64,000 bases of DNA from Scenedesmus sp. ARA3. Lineage: Eukaryota; Chlorophyta; Chlorophyceae; Sphaeropleales; Scenedesmaceae. The stretch lies in NCBI GenBank assembly GCA_004335835.1, contig RWJK01001595.1:1-64000 (forward strand), in the 5' to 3' direction. Shown here piece by piece: positions 16,130 through 28,500 of this stretch (positions are counted from its first letter, which is position 1; the number at the start of each line of letters is the position of its first letter). The position numbers and the translations under genes were made by a program. Under the pieces are notes generated by a model that was given only the letters and a program-made list of their open reading frames with translations, did no database searches and had not been told where the DNA came from.

Positions 16130-19100
16130 TCAAGAGCACTTGAGCAGCACCTTGCCAATGCGCCCAGTGACCTGCGACTCCTTGATTGCTGCTGCTGCTT
16201 CCTTCAGTGGGAAGATCTTGCCTGCACCAGCAGTCACAGGGCAGGGCAAGAGGCGTCAAACGCCGCTCAGTAGTGGCACACCAGAACCGCATGTAGCATA
16301 CTGCCAATCCCGTGTGCTGCACGTGCGCAGGAGCTGTACGTCTGCATGTTCAAGAAGCAGCGGCTGCGCCATTCACAGCTGGCACGCCATCGCTGCAACT
16401 GCCTGGCACCTCCATGCACTTGCCGTGACTCAATGCCTCTCACACACCCATGCAACCATCCCATATGCGTGCTTGCAGGAAGCCAAGTGACGCCCAGATC
16501 AATCCGTCCTGCAGCTAGCTGACAGAATCCTTGCACTCACCGACAGGGGGCGCCATTGTGCCATCTGCCATCAGGCGCAGCGTCTTGGCCACCACTGCCT
16601 GCTGCTGCTCCTGCGACTTGCTCTCAAGCCATGGGAAGAACCAGAAGCCCCTGTAGCCCACATCCCTGCAGCGGCATACCACAATAGGCGCCAGCGTCGC
16701 ATAGTACAATATCGTTGATATGATCTTATCCTTCCAGCCGGTGGCGGCGACGTCGCGACCCTCACAATGTCCAACCCCCAACAATACACGCAAATAAATT
16801 CAGCGTCTACAATGTTCGGCGCATGCCCACCAATGCAATACCAGTTGCAGTGTGCCTGCAGCCGCAGCCACTGCGCAACATGCGCACACCACATTGCATC
16901 AGCAAAGGCATGCTTTCAGCCAGCGGTGCATGCACAGGCACCCTCCTACAATCACAGCTGCTAGCAGCAACCAACAGTATTCATCTGTCAACCATCATCA
17001 TCACCACCACCCACCTGAACAGGCACTCAGCGCGTGCCCCTTGAAGCTGAGCCCCTCCATCAGCCCATACAGCCACACAGCAGCTGCGCCACAGGCGAGC
17101 CACAGGCCACGCACTGGCCACCCACATCAACCACTCCCATTGACACATCATAAACGAAGGCCTGCTCCACGCAGACATATGCACTGCCCGCACACCCACA
17201 GCTGCCCGTAGCAACACCTCGCCAACGTTGTGGATTTATCACGGTCTGTCGTTACCACCCACCTGAACAGGCACTCAGCGCCGTGCCCCTTGAAGCTGAG
17301 GCCCTCCATCAGCCCGTACAGCCACACAGTGCCGCCGCTGCGCACAGCAGCAGCCAGCTGCTCAGACAGCTCCCCTCCCACGCAGTCCAGCACACTGCCA
17401 GCGCCAGTACCCCCAGTGATGGCCTTCACGCGATCAGCCAGCGGCTCAGTGCTGCTGCACACTACCTCGTCGCACCTGGGGGTGGCAGCAGGGACAGCAA
17501 CAAGATAGGCCAGTCGGCAGGCAGGTGCACAAGCAGTGTATGTCACGGGTGAGCTGCTGGAAACAGCCCAATGCACATTGGGCACAGACAGCTGCAAGTG
17601 CTGCCTGGCCTGCCCAGCCGCTGCTGCATGCATATGCTGCCAGTAAGATTGCAGGCGGCCAAGCCACAATCCACAAACCACAAGCATTCAATGATTCTGT
17701 TGGCGCAAATTGAGGCAAGATAAAAGCAGCATCGCACCCAGTGCTCTCCTTGAGCTCCTGCACTGCCTCAGGCCGCCGCACCACGCCGATCGTCTTGATG
17801 CCCTCAGCGCGCGCTGCACGGATCAGCATGCGGCCCAGCGTGCTGCCGGCTGCGGTGATGAGCAGGTGCTGCCCCGGCTGCACAGCTGCCACTTCCAGCA
17901 GGCCCACCACTGTGATGGGGTTGATCTGCAGGCAGGCGGGCCGGCAGGCAGGCAGGCAGGCAGGCGATCGTGTTGAGGGCAAAGATGCCGCAGTGGCTCG
18001 AGTTGCAACCACAGGCAAGTTGCCATAAAGCAAATGGGACCTTGGTGTTGGCTGTGCGTGCGTGCACGTCCCGTTCTGCGCTTGCATTTCTTCAGATCAG
18101 TCACAAGATCAACCCGATCAACCCGACAAAGGATTGTTCGACATCACGTGCTGCCAGTCGTCCTTGCAGGACAATTAAAAATCACGCAGAGCAGCAGCCC
18201 TCTGCATCGTCTGCAAGCGCACCACTCACATAGAACTGCGCGCCCGCCTCATCCGACACTGCGTCAGGCAGCGCCACCAGCTTCTCCTGCGGCAGCGTGA
18301 TGTACTGCTGCCAGCTGCCGCTGCCCTGGCTGGTGGTGAGCCAGCCCAGGCTGGTCACGCGCTGGCCTTCGCTGAAGCCTGTCACTCCAGGGCCCACCTT
18401 GGCCACCACGCCCATGCCTGCAGGAGAAGAATGTGGCGCGGCGGTTCACGTGTTGTGGTCGGGAAGATGTGGATGTGGTGTGCAGGGATGCGAGTGTGCT
18501 GGCGTGTGGCATGGCAAAAGCGGTGAAGATCGCGAATGCTCAGAATACCATGCACTGTTGGTGTGAAGGCGTGTTGCTTCAGCGGTGATTGAACAGCGCA
18601 TTAGGGAGCGCGAGTACAACAATCTGCAATGGGCTAGGACAGCCAGGTAGGCATCTGGGTGGGCACTGCCATGCACTGCGTATGAAGGAGATGCATCTTC
18701 ATTTCTTGCACACAGCAGGCTGGCTGCCTCAGCGCTGAGCCATGCAGCAGACTGCATACTGCAGCCTGCCTCACCATCAAAGCCAGGCACGCCCGGCACC
18801 TTGGGGAAGCCAGGGTAGACGCCCATGAGAGAAAACACGTCACTTGGGTTCACCTGCAAAACATGAATATGATGCGAACGCTAAGATTCCCCATCGATGG
18901 CGATATCAGGTCACAGGACGCTGTACATTGTATGCACACAACCGGGGTAACATTTGACAGAAGAGCCTCGCCTGCAGTGCAGCAGCGAGCAGATCACCAT
19001 GCAGGGAGCAGCACTGGCGATTCAGGCTGATCACAACCTATGAAACATGTAAACCCGAGTTTGACTTGATTGGACGTTTAGTTTGCATCAAGCTGCAGCA

Positions 19101-19285
19101 ACTGCCAGAATGCATGCATTACACACTTCACCAGCAGCACAGCAGCAGGGCCTTACCCCTGCATACTTCATTTGCACCAACACCTCGCCCTGTCCTGGCT
19201 CTCGGACTGCCTTCTGCACAACCTTTGCTGCATCTGCGGGATTGGCGGCGTTGTACGCTTGCACTTCGATTGCGTCGAACTGCAT
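16130..19285 (-). CDS. Zeta-crystallin-like NADPH:quinone oxidoreductase (zinc-free MDR family), complete
   Basis: Seven minus-strand exons: 19285-19157, 18853-18775, 18417-18230, 17925-17738, 17475-17263, 16665-16541 and 16221-16130; all phases match, 337 residues. Family members reduce quinones or enals with NADPH in the cytosol or organelles. N-terminal GroES-like domain: YAGVNPSDVFSLMGVYPGFP, then GFDGMGVVAKVGPGV. The Rossmann part has the glycine motif AAGSTLG near residue 157 and VVRRPEAVQEL. Later come VLDCVGGE and TVWLYGLMEG, ending in the typical GKIFPLKEA. There are no zinc-ligand cysteines of the alcohol dehydrogenase type, and no obvious targeting peptide. Intron 4 opens with the same GTGCGA as exon 5. 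Intron 5 (16666-17262) contains a damaged copy of the end of exon 5 (see 17003-17078). Intron 3 ends in a (CTGC)n run. Confidence 0.93.
17003..17078 (-). repeat. Echo of oxidoreductase exon 5 inside its downstream intron
   Basis: This stretch repeats 17255-17331, the 3' end of exon 5 plus its GTGGGT donor. By eye, about 76 bases align with two substitutions and a one-base deletion. The deletion breaks the reading frame (CLFRW is kept, the part before it is shifted). The donor is intact, so the copy could act as a decoy 5' splice site. Confidence 0.85.
17926..17962. repeat. Tetranucleotide (CTGC)n run at a 3' splice site
   Basis: On the minus strand the intron ends in repeated CTGC directly before the acceptor of exon 4 of the oxidoreductase gene (17925). 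The repeat supplies the pyrimidine-containing tract of the splice site. Confidence 0.8.
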
Positions 19286-20071
19286 GGTGCGTGTGTTGCG
19301 TCTGTAGCGACTGGCGCGTGCAGGCACTACAAAGATGTGAACGTAATGGCTGCTGTTTGTATCCTTGATGCAAGCTTGTGTGCCGCTGCTCTTGAAAGAG
19401 AGTGCTAACCCGATTACCCGTCAGTTACCCTGTTACTCTCCCACAGGATGAGTCATTCACACCCTTGAATGGCTTAGGTCGACCCGTTGTCAACGTTTCA
19501 CCACCTTGGTCCATTAAGTAGCATGATATGGCCACGTGCACAAGGTGACAGTGTGCATACACGCTGTTCTCAGTGGCGATTGTCCACGTACAAACAGGAT
19601 GAGAGCCGCTGAGAGCATGTACCAGCATGTGCAAGCTTGGTGCCACCCCGAAAACACGTTGCAAGCTGACGCCATCTTAGATCACAAATACAAGAATTGT
19701 ATGACGCCACTGTGAAGCAGGCAATAATGGCGACATGCTTGTTCCAGCTGTGCTTGCTGGCCCTAGTGACACTGTGCGCACAGAACTGCGCACAGCTGCG
19801 GGAGTGGGCACTTTGCACCACTACAGTCTGCACATGAGACGATTCCCCATGCATCCTTCAGTATGCACGTAACGAGTATGACATAGACCTTACTGGCAGC
19901 ATACAATGATGCCCAGACATGCATATTTTGAACACGTAGTGGTTAGGGTTGTGGAGATGCAAGTTGAACAGCTGCATCTCCCTTTCACGCGCACTGCGAC
20001 CCACACCCTCATTAGTTTAACTTCTGCTTTAGAAGAACCGTGTATGCAGAAGTGATTGGATCCTGCAAGTG
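19286..20071. promoter_or_regulatory. Divergent promoter region, oxidoreductase / BTB gene
   Basis: The two flanking genes point away from each other, so this 786-base spacer should carry both promoters and 5' UTRs. No clear TATA box or coding frame is visible. Confidence 0.5.
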
Positions 20072-20419
20072 ATGGCAGTAGACATGAGCCGCTTCAGATC
20101 GCTAGAGGCCATGCTGGCGTCAGGACACGATCGTGTCGTAGAACTCAGGTTCACAAATGTCGAAGGGGCATCACTACATGCCCACTCATGCGTGCTAAGC
20201 AACTGGTGAGACCTGCTGCTGCACAGCCTGGAACAACCCATCCCAGCTGCTGCTTCACTGTACTGTCCTTCCATAATTCAACACACCCAAAGCTTGACGC
20301 CAGCTGTGTTGGAGTAGTAAACAAGCTCACGGCATTGACGCTGTTACTGCTTCTGTTGCTGCGCCAGGTCTCGTGTGCTAGCGCATGTCATAGAGGATGC
20401 GCACAGCACGCAGCCAGAC

Positions 20420-20450
<31 letters not shown>

Positions 20451-21095
20451 GCCCTGCACGGCATCAGACCATCCCTCTGGATGATGCTGACTGCAGCGCT
20501 TGGGAGGATGCCCTCAGCCTAATGTACCCAGCAGTGCCACTCTTGCAGGTCACCTGGGGCAACGCAGCGCGGCTGCTGCTGCTGGCTGACAAATATGACA
20601 TGCCTGCAGTGACAGAGCATGTGAGGATCTTTTTGGACACACCTAGGGAGGCCTTCGCCTCGACAGCAGCAGCAGCAGCAGCAGGGGCAGCAGCAGGAGC
20701 AGCAGCAGCAGCAGGGCCGCTGCGGTTAGAGGCGCAGCTCACAGGTGCCAGCAGCCCTGGCCTGCCTAACGTGTTTGAATGGTGAGCGGCCAGCAGTTGC
20801 CCTGTGCAAGCCTGCTCGCATTGAAGCAGCTGGGCACTATCACTGTCATAGCAGGGTGCCTGCAGGGTGCTTCTCGATGCTGTGCCACTTGGTGTTGTGG
20901 TGATGTAATGTAGCCGCGTAGTGCTGTGCTGCACTGTGCATGCAGCCGCTGCAGCTGCCGCATCGCTATGCCTTGGCAGGCACCCGTTGCAGGATCTTGC
21001 TGTCTGCAACTAATTTTCTGTGCTGCCTGCATTGTGTTGTCTATTGCCTGGAACGTGGCCTTTCCTCTTTCACCACTATGCCTTTCATGCTGTTG

Positions 21096-21151
<56 letters not shown>

Positions 21152-22107
21152 CCTGCAGGCTGCCGGTGACCAGCAAGTGCGGCCTGGAGCAGCATGCACA
21201 GACGTGCATAGACCACATCATCAAGCAGCAGCTGCCTATCCCTGCAGGCCTCATCAGCAGCATCCAGCCGCAGCATGCAGAGGCACTCTTCAATGCCATG
21301 CAGCAGGCGCTGCAGCAGGCCCAGGCGCAGCTGCAGCAGGCCGCACTCCCTTCGCAGGACTTCAGGTGCGCCTGCTGCCGCAACCGCTGGTATCTGCTGC
21401 CGGGCGCTGGCAGGCCGCAGCTGGTGCCTGGTGCAGCTGGGACTGGCAACGCCCAGGGCCCACGGCAAGCAGCTGCGTGCATGCATTGTGGGGAAGATGT
21501 GACGCAGCGGCACCAGGGGGATCTGGAGGAAGAAGAGCCCCACATCGTGTTTAGTCAGTCGCTGGGCACAACAAACGAGGCAGGTGGCGAGGACGACACA
21601 GACGATGATGATGAGGAGGATGAGGGAGGTGGCAGCGGCAGCGATGAGGCGATGAGCCAAGACAGCAACAGCCAAGGCGCAGATGGTGCAACAGACGATG
21701 ATGATGATCTGGATGGCAGTGATGACGACTCCATGCTGTCTGGGAGCGAGGAGTCCGACGAGGTGAGGGCTGCTGCTGCTGCTGCTGCTGCTGCCACCAC
21801 GGTGCAAGAAACCAGCTGCTGCTGCGACAGCATTGGCTGTGAGCTGGCACGTGTTGTGCTGTCAACATAGGTGATGTGTTAGCTTGCGGCAATAGGTTGC
21901 GGATAATTTTGTGCCGCACCCGTCTGTCAACCCTTGAGGAGAGCAGCACCTGTGGAAGCGTGCCTGCAGCAGGCCTACTGCAGCGAGACAGGTGTGCCGC
22001 TGCACGCTGTAGTGTGTAACTTTGGGTTGCTAGTGACGGCCAGCTGATGCTCGCCTGTTCACCGCAAGACTGTTGTGCCGAGACGAGTTACAGTGTGTGC
22101 TGCTGCC

Positions 22108-22138
<31 letters not shown>

Positions 22139-22192
22139 CAGGGCGATGGCGATTCAGACACAGGAGGCGCCACAGATGAGGAGGCTGGCTAG
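20072..22192 (+). CDS. BTB/POZ domain protein with CxxC pair and acidic tail
   Basis: Exons 20072-20205, 20368-20781, 21159-21762 and 22142-22192; phases match, 400 residues. The BTB fold is split by intron 1: RVVELRFTNVEGASLHAHSC VLSNW and then SRVLAHVIED, continuing to LMYPAVPLLQVTWGNAARLL and LADKYDMPAVTEHVRIFL. BTB domains dimerise, often as adaptors for cullin-3 ubiquitin ligases; that role here is inference. After an Ala-rich linker comes a helical region (CGLEQHAQTCIDHIIKQQL), then two Cys pairs, CACC and CMHC about 45 residues apart, that could bind one zinc ion. The end is a highly acidic Asp/Glu/Ser tail. There are no MATH, Kelch or NPH3 domains. Two start codons in frame (20072, 20084) are possible; I took the first. 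Both last acceptors adjoin long CTG runs. Confidence 0.8.
21089..21158 (+). repeat. CTG microsatellite abutting BTB exon 3 acceptor
   Basis: About eighteen CTG units run to TTCCTGCAG at the start of exon 3. In a spurious frame it reads as poly-Cys or poly-Leu, but splice phase shows it is intronic. Confidence 0.85.
22109..22141 (+). repeat. CTG microsatellite abutting BTB exon 4 acceptor
   Basis: About ten CTG units end in CAG directly at the start of the last BTB exon (22142). Confidence 0.85.
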
Positions 22193-23870
22193 CCAAGCCA
22201 TGAGCAACCCTTGAGACTGCATGGCACCCGGGAAGAGCAGCATGCCGTTTTGCAGTGGCACAGCTTGCAGCGTCGCTGAGCAGCGTGATGCTCTGACACA
22301 GCAGTGATGTTGTTGCAAGATCATCAAGGTATCGTGTCAGGTCATTGAGTGCATTGGTCAGCGTGTGAGTGGCTGTAGACACCCGGACGTCCTGCTACAG
22401 GCAGCACGCCTTAGAGCCGCCTGGCAGGAAGTATGTTGCTCAGGCCTATTCCCTTGCTCCAATGGCATCAGTGGCCGTCGTCCAGTGAGTTGTAACGACC
22501 AAACAATCACCAGGCTATGCTCAAGCAACAACCTTTGCCTAGCCATGTCTCATATCGTCCTTCTACAGAGCACAATGCTGTAGTCGTATGTGCTACGCCC
22601 TGCCAGCCACAATCCACGGTGGACGCCAGTCTAACAGGTGCGGCACGTGAAGCGCACCACAGACTCAGCGGCCCTCCTGCATCAGAGTGCAGTGCCTTGC
22701 AAATGGTGCAGGCCAACAGTGCCTGGCCGCCGCTTTATTTGAGGTGTGTATGCGCATCCTGCAGGTCCACAGCACTGCAACCAAGCAGCATAGCGAAGCC
22801 TGAGGACAGCAGTAACTGCTGGGTCACTCTAGTGTGCAGGCAGAGCCAAGTAACTGCAAAACGACGCATGCACCTTGCGGCAACAGGCACATGGCCTGTC
22901 ACGGGCTTGGCCAAGCTTCCTGAATACATTTATGTCGCGAGCATGCTTGCATGCGTGTGGATGCAATATAATCCGTCCACACAAACCACTGACAGCCATA
23001 ACATACATGCCTTGCAATTAGGCAGTCAAAGTTGTCACAGTAATGCGCTGTATGGGTTCAGGTGTTGCTGCGCAAAGACACGTATGGCACCTTGACGTCG
23101 CTGGCAGTATGCTGCCAAATAACACATGCTGCAATAGACAGCACACTGCTGTGACAATGATGGGCACTGCCACCTTCCAATGTCATAATGCGCCGAACAT
23201 GACAGCATCGGCGCCAGGAGCGCTTTGGCTGCTGGTTGCTGACACTCGAACACAGCAAGCTGTACACACAAGCATGAACACGCGAATGCTCGACAATGAA
23301 TAAACCTAAACATGCATAACATCTGTGATACGCCTCAGTCAGGCATTGCAGACACTCGGTACAAACAGCACAGTGACGTGGCACGACGTGCACACTCGCA
23401 CAGACACTCAAACGCCTGCAGTCAACCCCGGCAATGCTGTTATCCACAAGCAGTTTAGTGCAAGTACCATAGCATTGTACACCTTGCAGCTGCTCACCCA
23501 AGGTACATTGATACTGCCCTGAGGCAGCCGCGCATAATGTTATCATAAAATAATGTTTCACGCTGCCCTGCAACCGCTGGCACTCACTGCGTGTATGACG
23601 CAGCACACGCACCCAGCACACACTGCCCAGACACTCTACTCATAATGCAAGGTGCAGCCTCAGAGGCCGCAGCTGACCATCCACACCCAGACACTCCAAA
23701 TGACACAACCCTCCACCACCCTGCCTTTTCAAAACCATACAACGTCCCACACCCAGCCGACAGCTACAGCGCCCGCCGCTGTCCGATCCCAACAGGTCCC
23801 CTGTCCTCACTGCAGCGACGCCCGCAGGCGTGTGGCTCCTGTCTCCACTCCAGCAGCTGCAGCAGCCGCC
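22193..23870. other. Convergent intergenic region
   Basis: The 3' ends of the BTB gene and the coiled-coil gene face each other here. The minus-strand frame near 22260-22382 reads as a helix-like stretch (LNDLTRYLDDLATTSLL) but has no start context or partner exons. I see no supportable gene. Confidence 0.5.
22491..22495 (+). terminator. TGTAA poly(A) signal candidate (BTB gene)
   Basis: First plus-strand TGTAA after the BTB stop, about 300 bases downstream. Confidence 0.45.
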
Positions 23871-25253
23871 TCACTGCTCAGCCCTTGCAGCCGCCGCCAG
23901 CTCCTGCTGCTGCTGCCGCACCGCCATGCGGCTGCGCTCCACCTGCTGCAGCTGTGCCTCAATGCCGCGCTGCACCTGCCCCAGCACCTCATCGTCCACG
24001 CCAGCCATCAAAATGGACGCCAGACGCTGCACGTGCCGCTGCATCCGCGTCAGCTCGCCCTGGCGGTCTGCCAGCTGCAGCAGCAGCCGGCCGACCTTGG
24101 CTCTCTTGCTGGCTGCTGCTGCTGAGGCTGCCGAGGGGCCGGCCCAGCCCAGCAGGTCAGCCAGCACGCTGTTGTACTCGCTACCCTGGCTTTGCTGCTG
24201 CTGCTTGCTAGCCTCAGCAGGGCCTGCCGCCTCTGTCTCCGCAGTGCATTTGCTGGCTGCATCAGCTTCGGCACTGCCACTGCTGCTGCTGTCACTCTCA
24301 ATACCGCTCCCACTGCCACCGCCAGCAACCTCGCCCTGCTGCTGCTGCTGCGCCTGCTCCTCCGCCTGCTGCAAGCTCACCATCTCCGCCGCCAGCCACT
24401 GCTCAGCCTCCTGCAGCTGCCACGCTACTGCCAGCAGCGGCCGCCAGGCGGACACCTCCCACAGCCGCTGCTGCAGCGCCAGCACTTGCGACTGCACCTG
24501 CACCAGTGCAGCCTCAGTGCCAGCCACCAGGCCCAGCACCTGAGCCACCTTGGCCTTGGCAGCCTGCAGCACAGCATGCGGCAGGCACACATGCCAGGCA
24601 CAAACACGGTGGTTTCCACATTGTGTGCGGCGCAGCTCCGCGTACCAGCTTGAAGTAGTCCGCACTCCTGGTGCACGTCATGCAGCATGTAGTACTGTGG
24701 TCACCCCACGACAGCAGCACAGCTGTGATAAACTGTGCTACCCAAACTACAGCTCTAGCACACAACAGCTCAAGCAACAACCACCCTCTGCAAGCACAGA
24801 GGCAGCACATACAGCTGCACATGCACCCATACTGCAACTCACCAGCAGCGTCGCCTCGCTCTGCTGCGCGCTCTGCAGCTGGTTCAGCAGTGGCGTCAGC
24901 AGTGCCACGCTCAGGCCAGAGCCCAGCAGCTCCGCGCGGCTGCCGCTGCTGCCCACACCGGCACTGGCTGCTGCAGTAGCAGCCTTCGCCACAGCTGCAG
25001 GGGCGGGTGGCGGTGTGGGCTTGGGTGCTGGGCCTTGCTCCGCAGCTGATGCAGGTGCTGATGTAGGTGTTGTTGATGCAGCAGGGGCAGCAGGCGCTGC
25101 TGCTGTTGCCCATGCTGTTGATGCCCATGGGGACACCGGCGTTGCTGTGGTGTCGATGATTGCTGGGGCTGCTGCTGATGCTGGCTCTATCACACCCGGC
25201 ACCACGATGGGGGCCGCAGCTGAGTCCAGCGCTGCCTCGACATCAACCGCTGG

Positions 25254-25294
<41 letters not shown>

Positions 25295-25436
25295 ATGGTG
25301 CTGCTGTTGCTGCGGACGCAGGTTCAAGACCTGGTGTGGTAGGCTGTGCCTCAGGCTCTGCTGTTGGTGGCTGTGCTGCCAGTGACGCAGGTTGAGGGTC
25401 AGGTTCTGCTGGCGCTGCTGCACGCCCCAGCTCAGG

Positions 25437-25532
<96 letters not shown>

Positions 25533-28500
25533 TGCTGCTGCTGCTGCTGCTGCTTCTACCTCTGCTGCCGTTGCGATGGAAGCCGTGGGCTCTGCTTGAG
25601 GCTCCTCTGCTGGTGTTGCTGCAAGCTCCGCCTTCGACTCAGCTGTTGGTGCTGCTAGTGCAGCTGGTGCGGCTGGTGCGGCAGGTGCTGCAGTTGGTGC
25701 TGCTGGTGCAGCTGAGGCCATGGGCTCTGCTTGAGGCTCGTCTGCTGGTTCAGCTGCAAGCTGTGCTGCAGGCTTGGCTGCTGCCAGTGCTGCTTCTGCT
25801 GCCACCATTGGCATTTCCTCAGTAGCTGCTGCTCCCGCTGCTGTGGGCGAGATACTGCCCTCTGCCACTGCAGCTGGCTGTGCTTCAGTGACTGCTGCAC
25901 CTGCTACATCTGCAACGGCAGGTGACACACCAGCTTCTGCAGTTCTTGCAGACTGGTCTGCCTCATCTGCTGCCTTGTCACTGCTCTGCTTGTCAGCTGC
26001 CTGCTGCTGCATCTCCTGCTGCCGCTGCTGGCGTGCTGCCTGCCCTGCTCGCACGCGCCGCTGCAGCTTCTCTATGGACGCGTTCCTGCGCTGCACCTGC
26101 TGCTTCACCAGCTGCAGCAGCTGCAGCGCATCCTGCATGCTTGGCTGCCCACTCAAGAGGCTTGGCAGCTCTTGCCTGCTGCTGTTCCTATCACTACTAT
26201 CCTCAGTGCTGGCATACACAGATTGGCTGGCAGTGTCAGCTGTGGCTTCTGTTGTGTCAGCTGCTGAGTCGGCATCAGAGCCCGCCGCCTGCTGCTGCTG
26301 CAGCTGCTGATCCTGCAAGCTTATGTGCACGTCGCCAAAGCTGATGTTGATCTCCTGCACAACATTGCAGCTGTCTGTGCTGCCGTCGGTGCTGACCTCT
26401 GCGCTGCTGGCAGCAACGCTGCCTGCTCTCGCGCCCTCATTGCCACCAGCCTCATCCCGGGTGGCTTCAGGACCATTCAGGTCACACAACACAGCCGCCT
26501 CATCCCCAGTTGCCTCAAGCTGCTGCTGCTGTATGACGCTGTCCTGCAGCTGCTCCACCTGCTGCATCAGCGCCTGCTCAGAGCCCCGCAGCAGCTCCAG
26601 CTCCTCTGACACCTTCTCCGCATCTGCTGCTGCCATGCGCTGCATCTGCTCCAGCTGCTGCTGCAGCGCCGCCTCACTGCTGCGCACCACCTCGAGCTCT
26701 ACAGTAGACTGCTGCAGCTGCGCTGCTGCAGTGTCTCGGGCCTGCCGCAAAGCCTCGTTTTCTGCACGTTGCCGCTGGAACTGCGCCTGTACCTCTGCAA
26801 GCCTGGCAGTCAAACTGTCTGTGGATGCAGTTGTCTCGATGCGGCGCTGTAGGTCCTGCTGCAGTGCCTCCTGGGCATCCAGCAGCTGCTGCTGCAGCTC
26901 AGCCTTAGAAGCTGCAGCAGCCTCCGCCTCCCCTGCAGCAGCTGCTGCCTTGGCCTCTAATGCGGCTACCTGCTGCTGCAGCTGCTGCCGTTGCGCAACC
27001 GCTGCCTCCTCGGCAGCCTCCGCTGCTTGCAGCTGCTCCTGCAGGTTCTCCGCCAGAGCCACTGCTGCATCTGCAGCAGCTGTAGCAGCAGCAGCCTCCT
27101 CCTCAAGCAGCTGCTCCCGGTGCTGCTGCAGCTCCTGCTGCCCATGCAGCAGCTGCTGCGCGCCTGCCAGCTCAGCTCTGGCAACCTCCAGCTGCTGCTG
27201 CAGCTCCTCCCGGGCCTCCCTTAAAGCTGCAGCTTCTGCTGCACTGCTGTCTGCTAGGCGCCGCGTTGCAGCTGCATCCTGCTCTGCTGCTGTTTTGTCC
27301 CTGCGGCTGGCAGCCAGAGACTCGCTGAGCTGTGCATTGTTCTCACGCAGCCGGTCCAAGCGGCTCTGCATCTGATGCATTGCTGCAGTCAGGTTCGGCA
27401 CTGCTACCTTGGAAGGCCCTGGCACAATGTTGCCTGAGGCAGCAGCAGCCGCAGCAGCCGTTTGACTGTCGCTACCACTGCTGTCCTGCGGCCTCTGCTG
27501 CTGCCGCTGCTGCTCCCTCTCGCGAGCATGCGCACTTGCCAGCAGCTCCTGTAGCTGCTGCTGCACTGTGATGAGCTGGCTACTGACTGTGGCCAGCTGC
27601 TTGTCACGGTCGGTGACTTGCAGGAAAGCTTCCACAAAGGCATCAGCCGCAGCAAGGCTAGGCGCAGCAAACTCGCTCCTGTTGTTGCCGCTGTTACTGC
27701 TGCTTGCACTGCTGGATGCTTTGCCTGATGCTGAGTCACCCTGCTGCTGCTGCTGCCCCTGTTGCTGCTGCTTCAGGCTCTGCAGGTCACGCGCCTGCTG
27801 CTGCATTGCCTGTGCAAGCCCAGCCTCCCTCTCATCGCTGCTGCTGCCGCTGCTGTCTTCCGGTGAGTCCTCCCCGCTGCTGCTGCTGCCGCTGCCACCC
27901 CGCAAGTTGCTGCTCATTAGCTGCACCCGCGACAGCCCATCCTCTAGATGTGCCTTCATCAGCTGCTGATACTGCCGCACAAGCTCAGGCACAGATAGGT
28001 CCAGCAGGCCTTGGCTGGTGGGGAATGCCCAGGCACCCTCACCACGCATCAGGCCTGATGCTGTCTGCAGCTCCTGCAGCGCAGCAGACAAGCTGCTCTC
28101 CAGCGCTGTCAGGCGCTGCCGCTCCTCCTGCTGCCACTGCTGCAGCACAGGCACCTGCTGCTGCTGCTGGTGCTGCTGCCTGTTTTCCTGCAGCTTGGCT
28201 GCATCAGTGGCCGCCTGCAGCAGCCCCTTCTGCTGCTCCAGCTGCCTCCTGGCCTCCTCCAGCTGCTCTGACTGCTGCTGCAGCTGCTGCGTGGTCTGCT
28301 GCAGCTGTCTGCTCTGCTGCCGCAGCTGCCGCTCCTTCTCAGCCACTGCGCTGCTGTGCTGCTGGCTCTGCGCTGCCATGGCACCCAGCACAGCCACCAG
28401 CTGCTCTGCCAGGCTGGAGTTGTCATCCACCAGCTGCTGCAGCTGACCCACAAGGTCCCTCGACTCAGACTCACCCTCCTCATCAGACTCATCAAAGCTG

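Noticed and set aside
21078..21158. Poly-Cys/poly-Leu 'protein' before BTB exon 3
   Set aside because: It is a CTG microsatellite in an intron; splice phase joins 20781 to 21159.
22059..22382. Minus-strand helix-like frame over the BTB gene end
   Set aside because: Antisense to the last BTB exon and its repeat, no partner exons; kept only as a note.
23871..24543. Plus-strand Ser/Cys-rich frame opposite the last coiled-coil exon
   Set aside because: Mirror of Gln/Leu-rich coding sequence; no start context or homology.
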